In this document: positions 1 to 6,165 of the stretch, one piece after another
Position numbering within the stretch: the stretch's first letter is position 1
How the letters are laid out: every line of letters begins with the position of its first letter
Made by a program: the position numbers and the translations under genes
DNA from: Bacillota bacterium
GTDB lineage: Bacteria > Bacillota_I > Bacilli_A > ML615J-28 > CAG-698
Assembly (NCBI GenBank): GCA_023422115.1
Contig: JAEZSA010000129.1
Location: forward strand, 1 to 10,337
Length of the DNA: 10,337 bases
Reading direction: 5' to 3'
The notes under the pieces: generated by a model
What the model saw: the letters and a program-made list of their open reading frames with translations, nothing else
Database searches by the model: none
What the model was told of the DNA's origin: nothing

Positions 1-845
1 GCTTATCCCTTAAAACTGGAAATGCCTGTGTTTTAAAAGGAGGAAGTGAAGCTATCAATAGTAATCGTGTTTTATCAAAAATTATGCAAGATGCAATCAA
101 ACCATTTCTTCCAGTAGAATCTATTACTTTTATCGATAGTTTTGATCATAGTGTTGTCGATCAATTGATTAAAATGAAAGGATTGATTGATTTAGTTGTT
201 CCTCGTGGAGGAAAAGGGTTAATCCAACATGTCGTTCAAGAAGCTCATGTGCCTGTTATTGAAACTGGAGCAGGCAATTGTCATATCTATGTCCACAAAG
301 AAGCAGATTTATCGATGGCACAAGAAATTGTGATTAATGCGAAAGTGAGTCGACCTTCTGTATGTAATGCTGTGGAAACATTGCTTGTAGATCAAGAGAT
401 TTCTCAAAGTTTCCTTCCCATCATCGCCAAACAATTACAAAAAAATCATGTGTTGATTAAGGGTTGTCAGAAAACGAAACAAATAATCAATTGCGAATTA
501 GTGGAAGATGAAGATTTTTATGAAGAATATAATGATTATATTATACGAATAAAAATAGTTGATGATGTTCATCAAGCAATTAACCACATTAATCACTACG
601 GAACCAATCATTCGGATGCTATCATTTCTAATAATCCAATCATTTGGGAAGACTTTTTAAATCAGGTGAATAGTGCTTGTGTTTATGTCAATGCATCCAC
701 TCGCTTTTCAGATGGTGGAGAATTTGGTTTTGGAGCTGAACTGGGAATCAGTACGCAAAAACTTCATGCTCGTGGACCAATGGGATTAAAAGAAATGACC
801 TCTTATAAGTATAAAATCTATGGAAAAGGACAAATCAGAATATGA
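1..845 (+). CDS. proA: Glutamate-5-semialdehyde dehydrogenase (gamma-glutamyl phosphate reductase), 3' part
   Basis: This enzyme makes the second step of proline synthesis, the NADPH-dependent reduction of gamma-glutamyl phosphate to glutamate 5-semialdehyde in the cytoplasm. The reading frame is open from position 3 to the stop at 843-845, giving 280 visible residues; the 5' end lies outside the window. The ATG at 84 is internal, because the codons before it already read family-typical sequence (LKTGNACVLKGGSEAINSN). The catalytic Cys lies in RPSVCNAVE (codon 363-365). Other family segments are the GGKGLI...VPVIETGAGNCHIYV stretch and the C-terminal RFSDGGEFGFGAELGIST and RGPMGL motifs. The TGA stop overlaps the proC start as ATGA, implying translational coupling; proB is probably just upstream, which is inference. 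Identification is very secure. Confidence 0.96.
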   Translation, partial: LSLKTGNACVLKGGSEAINSNRVLSKIMQDAIKPFLPVESITFIDSFDHSVVDQLIKMKGLIDLVVPRGGKGLIQHVVQEAHVPVIETGAGNCHIYVHKEADLSMAQEIVINAKVSRPSVCNAVETLLVDQEISQSFLPIIAKQLQKNHVLIKGCQKTKQIINCELVEDEDFYEEYNDYIIRIKIVDDVHQAINHINHYGTNHSDAIISNNPIIWEDFLNQVNSACVYVNASTRFSDGGEFGFGAELGISTQKLHARGPMGLKEMTSYKYKIYGKGQIRI

Positions 846-1648
846 GTTATAAATTAGGTTTTCTTGGAGTAGGAAAGATGGGAAGTAGTATTTTAAATGG
901 AATTATTACTGCCAATCTTTATCGAAAAAATCAGATTCTTTTATATGATGTGAATCAAACCGTTAAAGATGCATTGAGAAATGAAGATTACTCTATTGCA
1001 TCAGATGAATTAGAGGTTGTTGAAGCATGTGAATATGTCATACTTGCCATTAAACCACAAATGTTTTTTGAAGTACTACCTAAAATTTCAAAAAGTAACC
1101 ATAAGCCATTATATATTAGTATTGCTGCAGGAATATCAATTTCTAATTTGCAATCAACATTAGGAAAATTAAAGATTGTTCGTGTCATGCCGAATACTCC
1201 TGCTTTGATAGCCGAAGCAGCAACAGCAATTGCGAAATCTGATGAAGTAGATGAAACATCCTTTCAAGAGATTAAACAAATATTTACTAGTATAGGGATA
1301 GTAAGGGAAATCCCAGAAATCTTGATGAATGAAATTGTTCCAATCAATGGTAGTATGCCAGCATATTTATATTATTTTGTTCAAGCATTTATTGAAAATG
1401 CAATGAAAAATAAGATAGAATATGAAATAGCTCGTGACTTGGCCTGTCAAGCAATCATTGGATCAGCCCATATGATCCTTGCTACACAAAAATCACTTGA
1501 CCAACTGATTAAAGATGTTTGTAGTCCTAAGGGAGCGACACTTGCTGGTCTAGAAGTTTTGGAAAATCGTGAATTTAAAAAGATTATTGAGGAGGCTTGC
1601 GAAGCTTGCATTAAGAGGTCAAAAGAACTAGGCCAATTGAAACCGTAA
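842..1648 (+). CDS. proC: Pyrroline-5-carboxylate reductase
   Basis: The enzyme catalyses the last step of proline synthesis, reduction of 1-pyrroline-5-carboxylate with NAD(P)H. The 268-residue length is normal for ProC. A Rossmann dinucleotide-binding motif, GVGKMG, sits at residues 9-14, and the family block RVMPNTPALIAEAA begins at residue 114. The C-terminal dimerisation/active-site region contains GSMPAY (170-175) and SPKGATLAGLEVLE (228-241). Two positions deviate from the usual pattern: GSMPAY replaces the common GSGPAY, and SPKGAT replaces SPGGTT. Neither removes the Thr of the signature. The start overlaps the proA stop by four bases, so both are on one mRNA. The stop codon lies inside a terminator stem, ending the operon here. 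Confidence 0.95.
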   Translation: MSYKLGFLGVGKMGSSILNGIITANLYRKNQILLYDVNQTVKDALRNEDYSIASDELEVVEACEYVILAIKPQMFFEVLPKISKSNHKPLYISIAAGISISNLQSTLGKLKIVRVMPNTPALIAEAATAIAKSDEVDETSFQEIKQIFTSIGIVREIPEILMNEIVPINGSMPAYLYYFVQAFIENAMKNKIEYEIARDLACQAIIGSAHMILATQKSLDQLIKDVCSPKGATLAGLEVLENREFKKIIEEACEACIKRSKELGQLKP

Positions 1649-1667
1649 CCAAATACGGTTTTTTTTT
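1640..1667 (+). terminator. Rho-independent terminator of the proA-proC operon
   Basis: The 8-base arms AAACCGTA (1640-1647) and TACGGTTT (1654-1661) are exact reverse complements separated by a 6-base loop, followed by a run of T to 1667. The left arm overlaps the end of proC, including part of its TAA stop. Confidence 0.85.
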
Positions 1668-1676
1668 AGAAATAGA

Positions 1677-1694
1677 TATTGACATATGTCAATA
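1677..1694. promoter_or_regulatory. Palindromic operator, copy 1
   Basis: TATTGACATATGTCAATA is a perfect 18-base inverted repeat with no gap. It contains the TTGACA -35 box of the downstream promoter, so a dimeric regulator bound here would compete with RNA polymerase. The same core recurs at 1711-1728 and 2089-2104. The palindrome and its position are seen directly; operator function is inferred from its exact recurrence at the two promoters of one locus. Confidence 0.8.
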
Positions 1695-1707
1695 AAGGTG
1701 CTATCCT
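1679..1707 (+). promoter_or_regulatory. Promoter of the DUF5320-like gene
   Basis: A consensus -35 box TTGACA (1679-1684) is followed, after a 17-base spacer, by TATCCT (1702-1707). The TG at 1699-1700 places TGC before the hexamer, giving an extended -10 that would compensate for the weak TATCCT. The predicted start point is near 1713-1716, inside operator copy 2. Confidence 0.65.
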
Positions 1708-1710
1708 TAT

Positions 1711-1728
1711 TATAGACATATGTCAATA
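1711..1728. promoter_or_regulatory. Palindromic operator, copy 2 (one mismatched pair)
   Basis: TATAGACATATGTCAATA matches copy 1 at 17 of 18 positions; the only asymmetric pair is 1714/1725. The 10-base core GACATATGTC is intact. Its centre is 34 bases from that of copy 1, a little over three helical turns, and it covers the predicted transcription start. A pair of sites at -35 and +1 is typical of repression, which is inference here. Confidence 0.72.
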
Positions 1729-1748
1729 ATTAAAAAGGAGGTGAAGAA

Positions 1749-2039
1749 ATGCCAAGACTAGATGGAACAGGTCCACAAGGATTAGGATCAAACACAGGAA
1801 GAGGAATGGGATTATGTAATAATGCTGATCTTTCTTTGAAAAAAGGTCTAAATAGTGGCTATGGATGCCGCAGATTATTTAATCGTCGAGGAATTTGCCA
1901 ACGCAATCGATTTTTCAATCAATACAATGCAACTTTTATAACAAAAGAAGAAGAAAAAGTTTTATTGGAAAAACAAATTAAATTATTAGAAGATGAATTA
2001 ACCAAATTAAAAGCAAAAATAGCGATTGAAAATGTTTAG
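1749..2039 (+). CDS. DUF5320-like small Gly-rich protein with C-terminal coiled coil
   Basis: The 96-residue protein begins MPRLDGTGPQGLGSNTGRGM, the Gly-rich N-terminus I associate with DUF5320 proteins, small proteins of unknown function often found beside Mrp-type ATPases and NifX-like cofactor proteins in anaerobes. The middle (residues 20-60) is rich in Gly, Arg, Asn and aromatic residues, with three Cys (about residues 23, 40 and 50). Residues 66-92 (KEEEKVLLEKQIKLLEDELTKLKAKI) form a clear heptad-type coiled coil, so the protein probably oligomerises. An AGGAGGTG ribosome binding site at 1738-1745 fixes the start. It has its own promoter with two operator copies and a weak terminator behind it. 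A role in metal or iron-sulfur handling is inferred only from neighbours. Confidence 0.8.
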   Translation: MPRLDGTGPQGLGSNTGRGMGLCNNADLSLKKGLNSGYGCRRLFNRRGICQRNRFFNQYNATFITKEEEKVLLEKQIKLLEDELTKLKAKIAIENV

Positions 2040-2048
2040 TTTAAAAGT

Positions 2049-2075
2049 AACCCTTTCTTACTTGGAAAGGGTTTT
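2049..2075 (+). terminator. Weak terminator or attenuator after the DUF5320-like gene
   Basis: The arms AACCCTTTC (2049-2057) and GAAAGGGTT (2065-2073) pair perfectly over 9 bases around a 7-base loop, but only about four T follow (2072-2075). Read-through into the next gene is plausible, although that gene has its own promoter. Confidence 0.6.
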
Positions 2076-2088
2076 AACATAGAAAAAT

Positions 2089-2104
2089 ATTGACATATGT
2101 CAAT
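2089..2104. promoter_or_regulatory. Palindromic operator, copy 3
   Basis: ATTGACATATGTCAAT is a perfect 16-base palindrome identical to the inner 16 bases of copy 1, about 400 bases away in unrelated intergenic sequence. It again contains the TTGACA -35 box of the next promoter. Only one copy is present at this promoter. Confidence 0.8.
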
Positions 2105-2118
2105 TACAAGCATATAAT
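2090..2118 (+). promoter_or_regulatory. Consensus promoter of the MBL-mrp pair
   Basis: TTGACA (2090-2095), a 17-base spacer and TATAAT (2113-2118) match the sigma-A consensus at every hexamer position, so unrepressed expression should be strong. The predicted start near 2125 leaves a leader of under 40 bases, too short for a riboswitch. Confidence 0.88.
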
Positions 2119-2162
2119 AACAGGGTATAAAAAAGAAATCTTACTAGTAAAGGAATGATGAA

Positions 2163-2981
2163 ATGAAAGTTCATGTTTTAGTAGAAGATAAAGTTAGAAG
2201 AAGAGGTTTTATTGCCGAGCATGGTTTATCATTATTCATTGAAGATGAACACTTGTCTATTTTATTTGATGTTGGCGCAACGGATGTTTTTCTTCAAAAT
2301 GCTAAAGAAAAAGGATTGAATTTAAATAATTTAGATTATGTGATTATTAGTCATGGACATTATGATCATGGCAATGGACTTGACTTTTTGATGCCAGCAT
2401 CAAAGACAAAAATCTTCATACAAGAAGTAGGATTAGATTCTAAATATGCGAAAGAACAAGAAAATTATCGAGAAATTGGTTTATCTAATAAAAGTGAACT
2501 TATACAAAGATTACGTTCCAATATCATGAAATTAAATGGAGACTATCAAATCAATGAGAGAGCAATGATTCTTAATACCCTTTCTCCTAACAATGATTTT
2601 GAAAAGATAGCCCCAGAATTCTTTGTTTCGCGAGACCAATATATCGTAAAAGATCTATTTCCTGATGAACAAATTCTAGTCATCAACAGTGCCAAGGGTT
2701 TAATTGTATTTTCTGGATGTAGTCATGTAGGAATCGTAAATTGGTTAGATCGAGTTCAACAGAATTATCCCAATATTCCTATTTACGCGTTATTTGCTGG
2801 AATGCATTTAGAAAAAGCAAGTGAAATACAATTAAATAAAACAATAGAAAAATTATCGCAAGCCAATATTAGCCATATATATCCAATTCATTGTACAGGG
2901 TTCATGGCTACTGCAAAAATAAAAGAACATTTTATAGATAAATGCTCAATTTTGTATACTGGCGATACTGTAGAAATATAA
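2163..2981 (+). CDS. MBL-fold metallohydrolase (COG1237-type)
   Basis: This 272-residue protein is a metallo-beta-lactamase-fold enzyme. The metal-binding HxHxDH motif is intact as HGHYDH (H64, H66, D68, H69), after the usual LFDVG strand (35-39). Further probable ligand positions are H188 in SGCSHVG and H243 in PIHCTG; H215 in FAGMHL is a family motif. These segments are typical of the group often annotated as 7,8-dihydropterin-6-methyl-4-(beta-D-ribofuranosyl)aminobenzene 5'-phosphate synthase, a name taken from an archaeal homologue and unlikely to be the literal function in a bacterium. No signal peptide is evident, so it should be cytoplasmic. A consensus promoter overlapping operator copy 3 drives it, and mrp follows after 22 bases, so the two are probably cotranscribed. 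The fold is certain; the substrate is unknown. Confidence 0.87.
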   Translation: MKVHVLVEDKVRRRGFIAEHGLSLFIEDEHLSILFDVGATDVFLQNAKEKGLNLNNLDYVIISHGHYDHGNGLDFLMPASKTKIFIQEVGLDSKYAKEQENYREIGLSNKSELIQRLRSNIMKLNGDYQINERAMILNTLSPNNDFEKIAPEFFVSRDQYIVKDLFPDEQILVINSAKGLIVFSGCSHVGIVNWLDRVQQNYPNIPIYALFAGMHLEKASEIQLNKTIEKLSQANISHIYPIHCTGFMATAKIKEHFIDKCSILYTGDTVEI

Positions 2982-3003
2982 AAATAGAAAAAGGAGTTTT
3001 AAA

Positions 3004-3849
3004 ATGAATGAAAATAAAAAAGCTTGTGCCGATAGCGAGTGCACAAAAGAATCATGTGAAGGATGTAGTAGTAATCCCCAAAGTTTGCTAGAAAAAACGA
3101 ATCAATATAGCAATATTAAAAAAGTAATTGGAGTTGTTAGTGGAAAGGGTGGAGTAGGAAAATCATTAGTCACTTCTCTATTAGCCGTAGCCATGAAGCG
3201 AGCAAATTATAAAACGGCAATTATGGATGCTGATATCACAGGACCATCGATTCCCAAAATGTTTGGTTTAACAGAAAAAGCAACCGGAAGTGAACTTGGA
3301 ATCTTGCCAGTAAAAACTAAAACGGAAATAGATATTATGTCTATCAATTTATTGCTTGAAAATGATACCGATCCCGTTGTTTGGCGTGGTCCATTGATCG
3401 CTGGAACAGTAAAGCAATTCTGGACAGATGTTGCATGGGGTGATGTTGATTTTTTATTTGTTGACATGCCACCAGGAACTGGCGATGTCGCTTTAACCGT
3501 ATTTCAATCACTTCCAGTCGATGGCTTGATTATTGTTACTTCGCCACAAGAATTGGTATCAATGATTGTGACTAAAGCAATTAAAATGGCAGAAATTATG
3601 AATATTCCCATTTTAGGACTTGTTGAAAACATGAGTTATGTGTTATGTCCAGATTGTAAGAAGGAAATTAAAGTATTTGGAGAAAGCCATATTGAAGAAA
3701 TTGCAACAAAACATCATATTGAAACCATTGCAAGAATTCCACTTAATCGTTTTTTAGCGTTGCAATGTGATAAAGGGACGATTGAACTATTTGATGGAGA
3801 TTGGTTAGAACCAATTGTAGAAAAGCTAGAAAAATTATTGAGTGAATAA
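3004..3849 (+). CDS. Mrp/NBP35-type iron-sulfur cluster carrier ATPase
   Basis: This 281-residue P-loop NTPase belongs to the Mrp/ApbC/NBP35 group, which binds and transfers [4Fe-4S] clusters to apoproteins. The deviant Walker A motif is GKGGVGKS (47-54), followed by MDADITGPSIPKMFG (74-88) and the Mrp signature VDMPPGTGDVALT (153-165). A C-terminal CPDC (C215, C218) is the bridging cluster site of the dimer. The N-terminus adds four Cys (C8, C13, C18, C21), resembling the extra cluster domain of NBP35-like members; their spacing here is compact. The ribosome binding site AAGGAG (2991-2996) is well placed for the ATG. It is the second gene of the MBL-mrp unit and probably shares its control. 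The client protein is not identifiable. Confidence 0.92.
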   Translation: MNENKKACADSECTKESCEGCSSNPQSLLEKTNQYSNIKKVIGVVSGKGGVGKSLVTSLLAVAMKRANYKTAIMDADITGPSIPKMFGLTEKATGSELGILPVKTKTEIDIMSINLLLENDTDPVVWRGPLIAGTVKQFWTDVAWGDVDFLFVDMPPGTGDVALTVFQSLPVDGLIIVTSPQELVSMIVTKAIKMAEIMNIPILGLVENMSYVLCPDCKKEIKVFGESHIEEIATKHHIETIARIPLNRFLALQCDKGTIELFDGDWLEPIVEKLEKLLSE

Positions 3850-3962
3850 GAAAACAATCATTATTCCTCTTTATTATTATAAATTTCATTCATAAAAAAC
3901 ATCAACATTAGTTAAATTTTTAATAATAAAATCGACATAATTGGATCCTCAAAAGATATTTC

Positions 3963-3990
3963 TTGATTATCATGAAAAATATTGTATAAT
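3963..3990 (+). promoter_or_regulatory. Promoter of the acyltransferase gene
   Basis: TTGATT (3963-3968), a 16-base spacer and a perfect TATAAT (3985-3990) lie 35 bases before the ATG at 4026. The 176-base gap after mrp (3850-4025) shows no convincing terminator and no other gene, only AT-rich sequence, so some read-through from mrp cannot be excluded. Confidence 0.7.
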
Positions 3991-4025
3991 GAAGAAGTGA
4001 AAATTTAAAAGGTGAGACTAATTTT

Positions 4026-5306
4026 ATGGGAAAATTTGATAATAAAAAAGTTGCTGAACAAGATTTATTTACAAAATTTGATATGCAGAAAAAACCAGTA
4101 AAGCAAAAATGGTATTTAAAAATTCTGGCATGGCTAATTTGCTTACCAGTTTTTTTATCACCCAAACATAAAGTTATTAAAATAGGAATGGAAAACGTAA
4201 AACCACCCTATATTTTACTATGTAACCATAATGCTTTTTTGGATTTCAAAGTTGCTACTAAGGCTATTTTTCCTTATAGTGCCAATAATGTAGTAGCCAT
4301 TGATGGTTTTATTCATCGAGAAAATTTATTGCGTAGTGTTGGTTGTATTTGCAAGCGCAAATTTACCAATGATATTATGTTGGTTCGACATATTTTATAC
4401 ACCATCAACAATCTAAAACAAATTGTTGGTCTATATCCTGAAGCAAGGTATTCTTTGGTTGGGACAACATCAGTATTACCGGATAGTTTAGGTAAAATGT
4501 TGAAGCTAGTGAAAGCCCCTGTTGTTGTATTAAATATGAAAGGACACTATTTAGATAGTCCTTTCTGGAACTTAAAGCACCGTAAGAATCGTACAGAAGC
4601 TACAATCACAAAACTTTTTGATCCACAAGATTTAAAGAATCTTTCAATTGAGGAGATTAATAGTAAAATACAAGAAGCTTTTGTTTACGATGACTACAAA
4701 TGGCAAAAAGAGCAAAATATACAAATTACTTATAAAAAAAGAGCAGAAGGATTACACAAAGTGTTATACAAATGCCCAAGTTGTCTTGTTGAACACGAAA
4801 TGGATAGTAAAGATCATACCATATTCTGTACTAAATGTGGAAAGAAATATGAAATGGATGAATTAGGACAACTCCAAGCCACAACAGGAACAACAGAATT
4901 TTCTCATATCCCTGACTGGTACGATTGGGAACGAGAAGAAGTAAAAAAAGAAATTCTTACTGGTAAATATTGTATTGAAGATGATGTTTTAGTTGATAGT
5001 TTACCTAATGCAAAGGGATTTATTGCTCTTGGAGAAGGACATTTCAAGCATGATGCCAATGGCTTTGTTTTAGATTATGAAATCAAAGGAGAAAAAAAGA
5101 CTTTAGTAAAAGATGTGGCATCGATGTATAGTTGTCATATTGAAGTCGAATATAATGATAAAGGGGATGCTATCGATTTATCAACGCTAGATGATACGTT
5201 CCATGCCTATTTTAAAAATCGAAAGAATGTGGTAACAAAGATTCATTTCGCCACGGAAGAGCTCTATAAATTGAATAAAGAAAAAGAAAACAAGGTTAAT
5301 GATTAA
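4026..5306 (+). CDS. PlsC-like lysophospholipid acyltransferase family protein with zinc ribbon
   Basis: The first half of this 426-residue protein is a glycerolipid acyltransferase domain. A hydrophobic segment (about 29-45) is followed by NHNAFLD with the catalytic HX4D pair (H68, D73), and LYPEARYS (137-143) replaces the usual FPEGTRS block. Such enzymes transfer acyl groups to lysophospholipids at the membrane, the usual example being 1-acyl-glycerol-3-phosphate acylation. The second half is unusual: a four-Cys zinc ribbon (CPSC at 250-253, CTKC at 268-271), then about 150 residues of no family I recognise, rich in acidic and aromatic residues. It is not a standard stand-alone PlsC, which is about 200-250 residues. 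The gene has its own promoter and AAGGTGAG ribosome binding site and ends in a shared terminator. The acyltransferase fold is secure; the acceptor is unknown. Confidence 0.82.
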   Translation: MGKFDNKKVAEQDLFTKFDMQKKPVKQKWYLKILAWLICLPVFLSPKHKVIKIGMENVKPPYILLCNHNAFLDFKVATKAIFPYSANNVVAIDGFIHRENLLRSVGCICKRKFTNDIMLVRHILYTINNLKQIVGLYPEARYSLVGTTSVLPDSLGKMLKLVKAPVVVLNMKGHYLDSPFWNLKHRKNRTEATITKLFDPQDLKNLSIEEINSKIQEAFVYDDYKWQKEQNIQITYKKRAEGLHKVLYKCPSCLVEHEMDSKDHTIFCTKCGKKYEMDELGQLQATTGTTEFSHIPDWYDWEREEVKKEILTGKYCIEDDVLVDSLPNAKGFIALGEGHFKHDANGFVLDYEIKGEKKTLVKDVASMYSCHIEVEYNDKGDAIDLSTLDDTFHAYFKNRKNVVTKIHFATEELYKLNKEKENKVND

Positions 5307-5317
5307 CCTTGTTTTTT
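5291..5317. terminator. Bidirectional terminator between convergent genes
   Basis: CAAGGTTAAT (5291-5300) and ATTAACCTTG (5302-5311) form a near-continuous inverted repeat, with T6 on the plus-strand side (5312-5317) and a T-rich run on the minus-strand side (complement of 5281-5290). Both stop codons lie within the hairpin, and the coding regions overlap by four bases (5303-5306). Confidence 0.85.
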
Positions 5318-6106
5318 ATTTCGCTTCATCATGGCTTCATAAATTAATATCGAAGCAGCAACACTAACATTGAGACTATTATTACTTCCCTTCATGGGGA
5401 TAAAAACTTTAGAATGTTCTTTTTCATACCATTTTTGATTGATTCCAAAACGTTCATTGCCAATGACTATGGCTATTTTTCCTTCATAATCATAGGTTTG
5501 ATAGTCTTTACCTAGTTCAGGTTCACCAAGATAAATCTGGTAATCATTCGCAAGTAACCACTCTTGAGCTTCCGTAAAAGTGGTTTCCCAGGTAGGAATT
5601 AATAAGTTACAACCTCTTGCTGAAGCAGTTAGTTTAGGATTATTTCGTTTGGTGATTGGATCAACACAGATTATTGCGCCAACTTGAGCACTATCAGCAG
5701 TACGATAAATCGTTCCAAGATTTCCAGGATTTTCCAAACGGTCACAAACTACAATAAAATCGTGGTTTATCAAATCATTTTGGGAAAAAGAAGGGTACTT
5801 TATCATTGCAAGTAAGCCAACGGAATTATCTTTTTGGGAAAAAGAAGAAAAGGTTTGTTGATTGATCAAATAGGATTCACTAGCTACTTGGGTGATACGA
5901 TTGATTAACTCCATTGTTTCAGATTTGTAGGGATTCAATTCATCCTCACAAATAAAAAATTGATGAAATTGTAATCCTTTGGTAAAAGCTAGTTCAATCA
6001 CATTCACATCATCAGTAAATACATAGTTGATTTCATGATTATTTTTTATAAAATCGCGTAAATTTTTAATAATTTCATTTTTTTTATTCAGTCTTTGTAA
6101 ATTCAT
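5303..6106 (-). CDS. SpoU/TrmH-family RNA 2'-O-methyltransferase
   Basis: This SAM-dependent enzyme methylates a ribose 2'-hydroxyl in rRNA or tRNA. The 267-residue layout is typical: an N-terminal substrate-binding domain (about 1-105) joined to a SPOUT trefoil-knot domain. SpoU motif 1 is ENPGNLGTIYRTADS (125-139) with the catalytic Arg (R135), motif 2 is VIGNERFG (214-221), and motif 3 is IPMKGSNNSLNVSVAAS (236-252). The ASARG segment (161-165) between them is also family-like. AAGGATGTGA just before the ATG (complement of 6111-6120) supports the start. The exact target nucleotide cannot be read from the sequence; rlmB-like and TsnR-like members look alike. It is transcribed alone, away from the DUF5058 operon. 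Confidence 0.9.
   Translation of the reverse strand: MNLQRLNKKNEIIKNLRDFIKNNHEINYVFTDDVNVIELAFTKGLQFHQFFICEDELNPYKSETMELINRITQVASESYLINQQTFSSFSQKDNSVGLLAMIKYPSFSQNDLINHDFIVVCDRLENPGNLGTIYRTADSAQVGAIICVDPITKRNNPKLTASARGCNLLIPTWETTFTEAQEWLLANDYQIYLGEPELGKDYQTYDYEGKIAIVIGNERFGINQKWYEKEHSKVFIPMKGSNNSLNVSVAASILIYEAMMKRNKKQG
5778..5847. repeat. In-frame 16-base direct repeat inside the methyltransferase gene
   Basis: TTTTGGGAAAAAGAAG occurs at 5778-5793 and again at 5832-5847, offset by exactly 54 bases (18 codons). Both encode SFSQ followed by N/K and D (residues 87-92 and 106-111) near the junction of the two protein domains. It may be a small internal duplication that has since diverged, or coincidence in an AT-rich gene. 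Confidence 0.6.
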
Positions 6107-6118
6107 AGTATCACATCC

Positions 6119-6153
6119 TTTCTCATTATATCATAAAAATAACAAATGAGAAA
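6119..6153. repeat. Inverted repeat over the methyltransferase promoter
   Basis: TTTCTCATT (6119-6127) and AATGAGAAA (6145-6153) are exact 9-base reverse complements separated by 17 bases. They flank and overlap the predicted -10 and -35 of the minus-strand promoter, so they could be operator half-sites. No second copy was noticed in the window. Confidence 0.4.
6125..6152 (-). promoter_or_regulatory. Promoter of the RNA methyltransferase gene
   Basis: On the minus strand a perfect TATAAT (complement of 6125-6130) is preceded, at a 16-base spacing, by TTCTCA (complement of 6147-6152), a weak -35. It lies about 19 bases before the start codon, so the leader is very short. Confidence 0.55.
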
Positions 6154-6165
6154 TTTTATTGTGAA

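Noticed and set aside
84..86. ATG as the start of a 253-residue protein
   Set aside because: The same frame is open back to position 3 and reads typical ProA sequence before this codon, so it is an internal Met of a gene cut by the window edge.
988..1188. Minus-strand open frame inside proC
   Set aside because: It lies wholly within a well-supported gene, has no ribosome binding site of note and resembles no family.
1668..1748. Riboswitch or small RNA upstream of the DUF5320-like gene
   Set aside because: The inverted repeats are short, gapless DNA palindromes overlapping the promoter, which fits protein operators rather than RNA structure, and the leader is very short.
2163..2981. A literal methanopterin-pathway synthase
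   Set aside because: That name is carried over from an archaeal homologue; nothing else here suggests methanopterin synthesis, so only the fold-level call is kept.
3207..3467. Minus-strand open frame inside mrp
   Set aside because: It is antisense to the conserved Mrp motifs; its openness is a by-product of codon use on the coding strand.
1749..3849. A nitrogenase cofactor (nif) locus
   Set aside because: DUF5320 and Mrp proteins occur beside NifX-like genes elsewhere, but no nif gene, NifB or NifX domain is present here.
3920..4165. Minus-strand open frame across the acyltransferase start
   Set aside because: It overlaps the promoter and first codons of a convincing gene, and its translation looks like random AT-rich sequence.
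4648..4866. Alternative-frame plus-strand open frame inside the acyltransferase gene
   Set aside because: Composition is Lys/Ile/Tyr-rich with no recognisable motif, and the zinc ribbon is encoded in the other frame.
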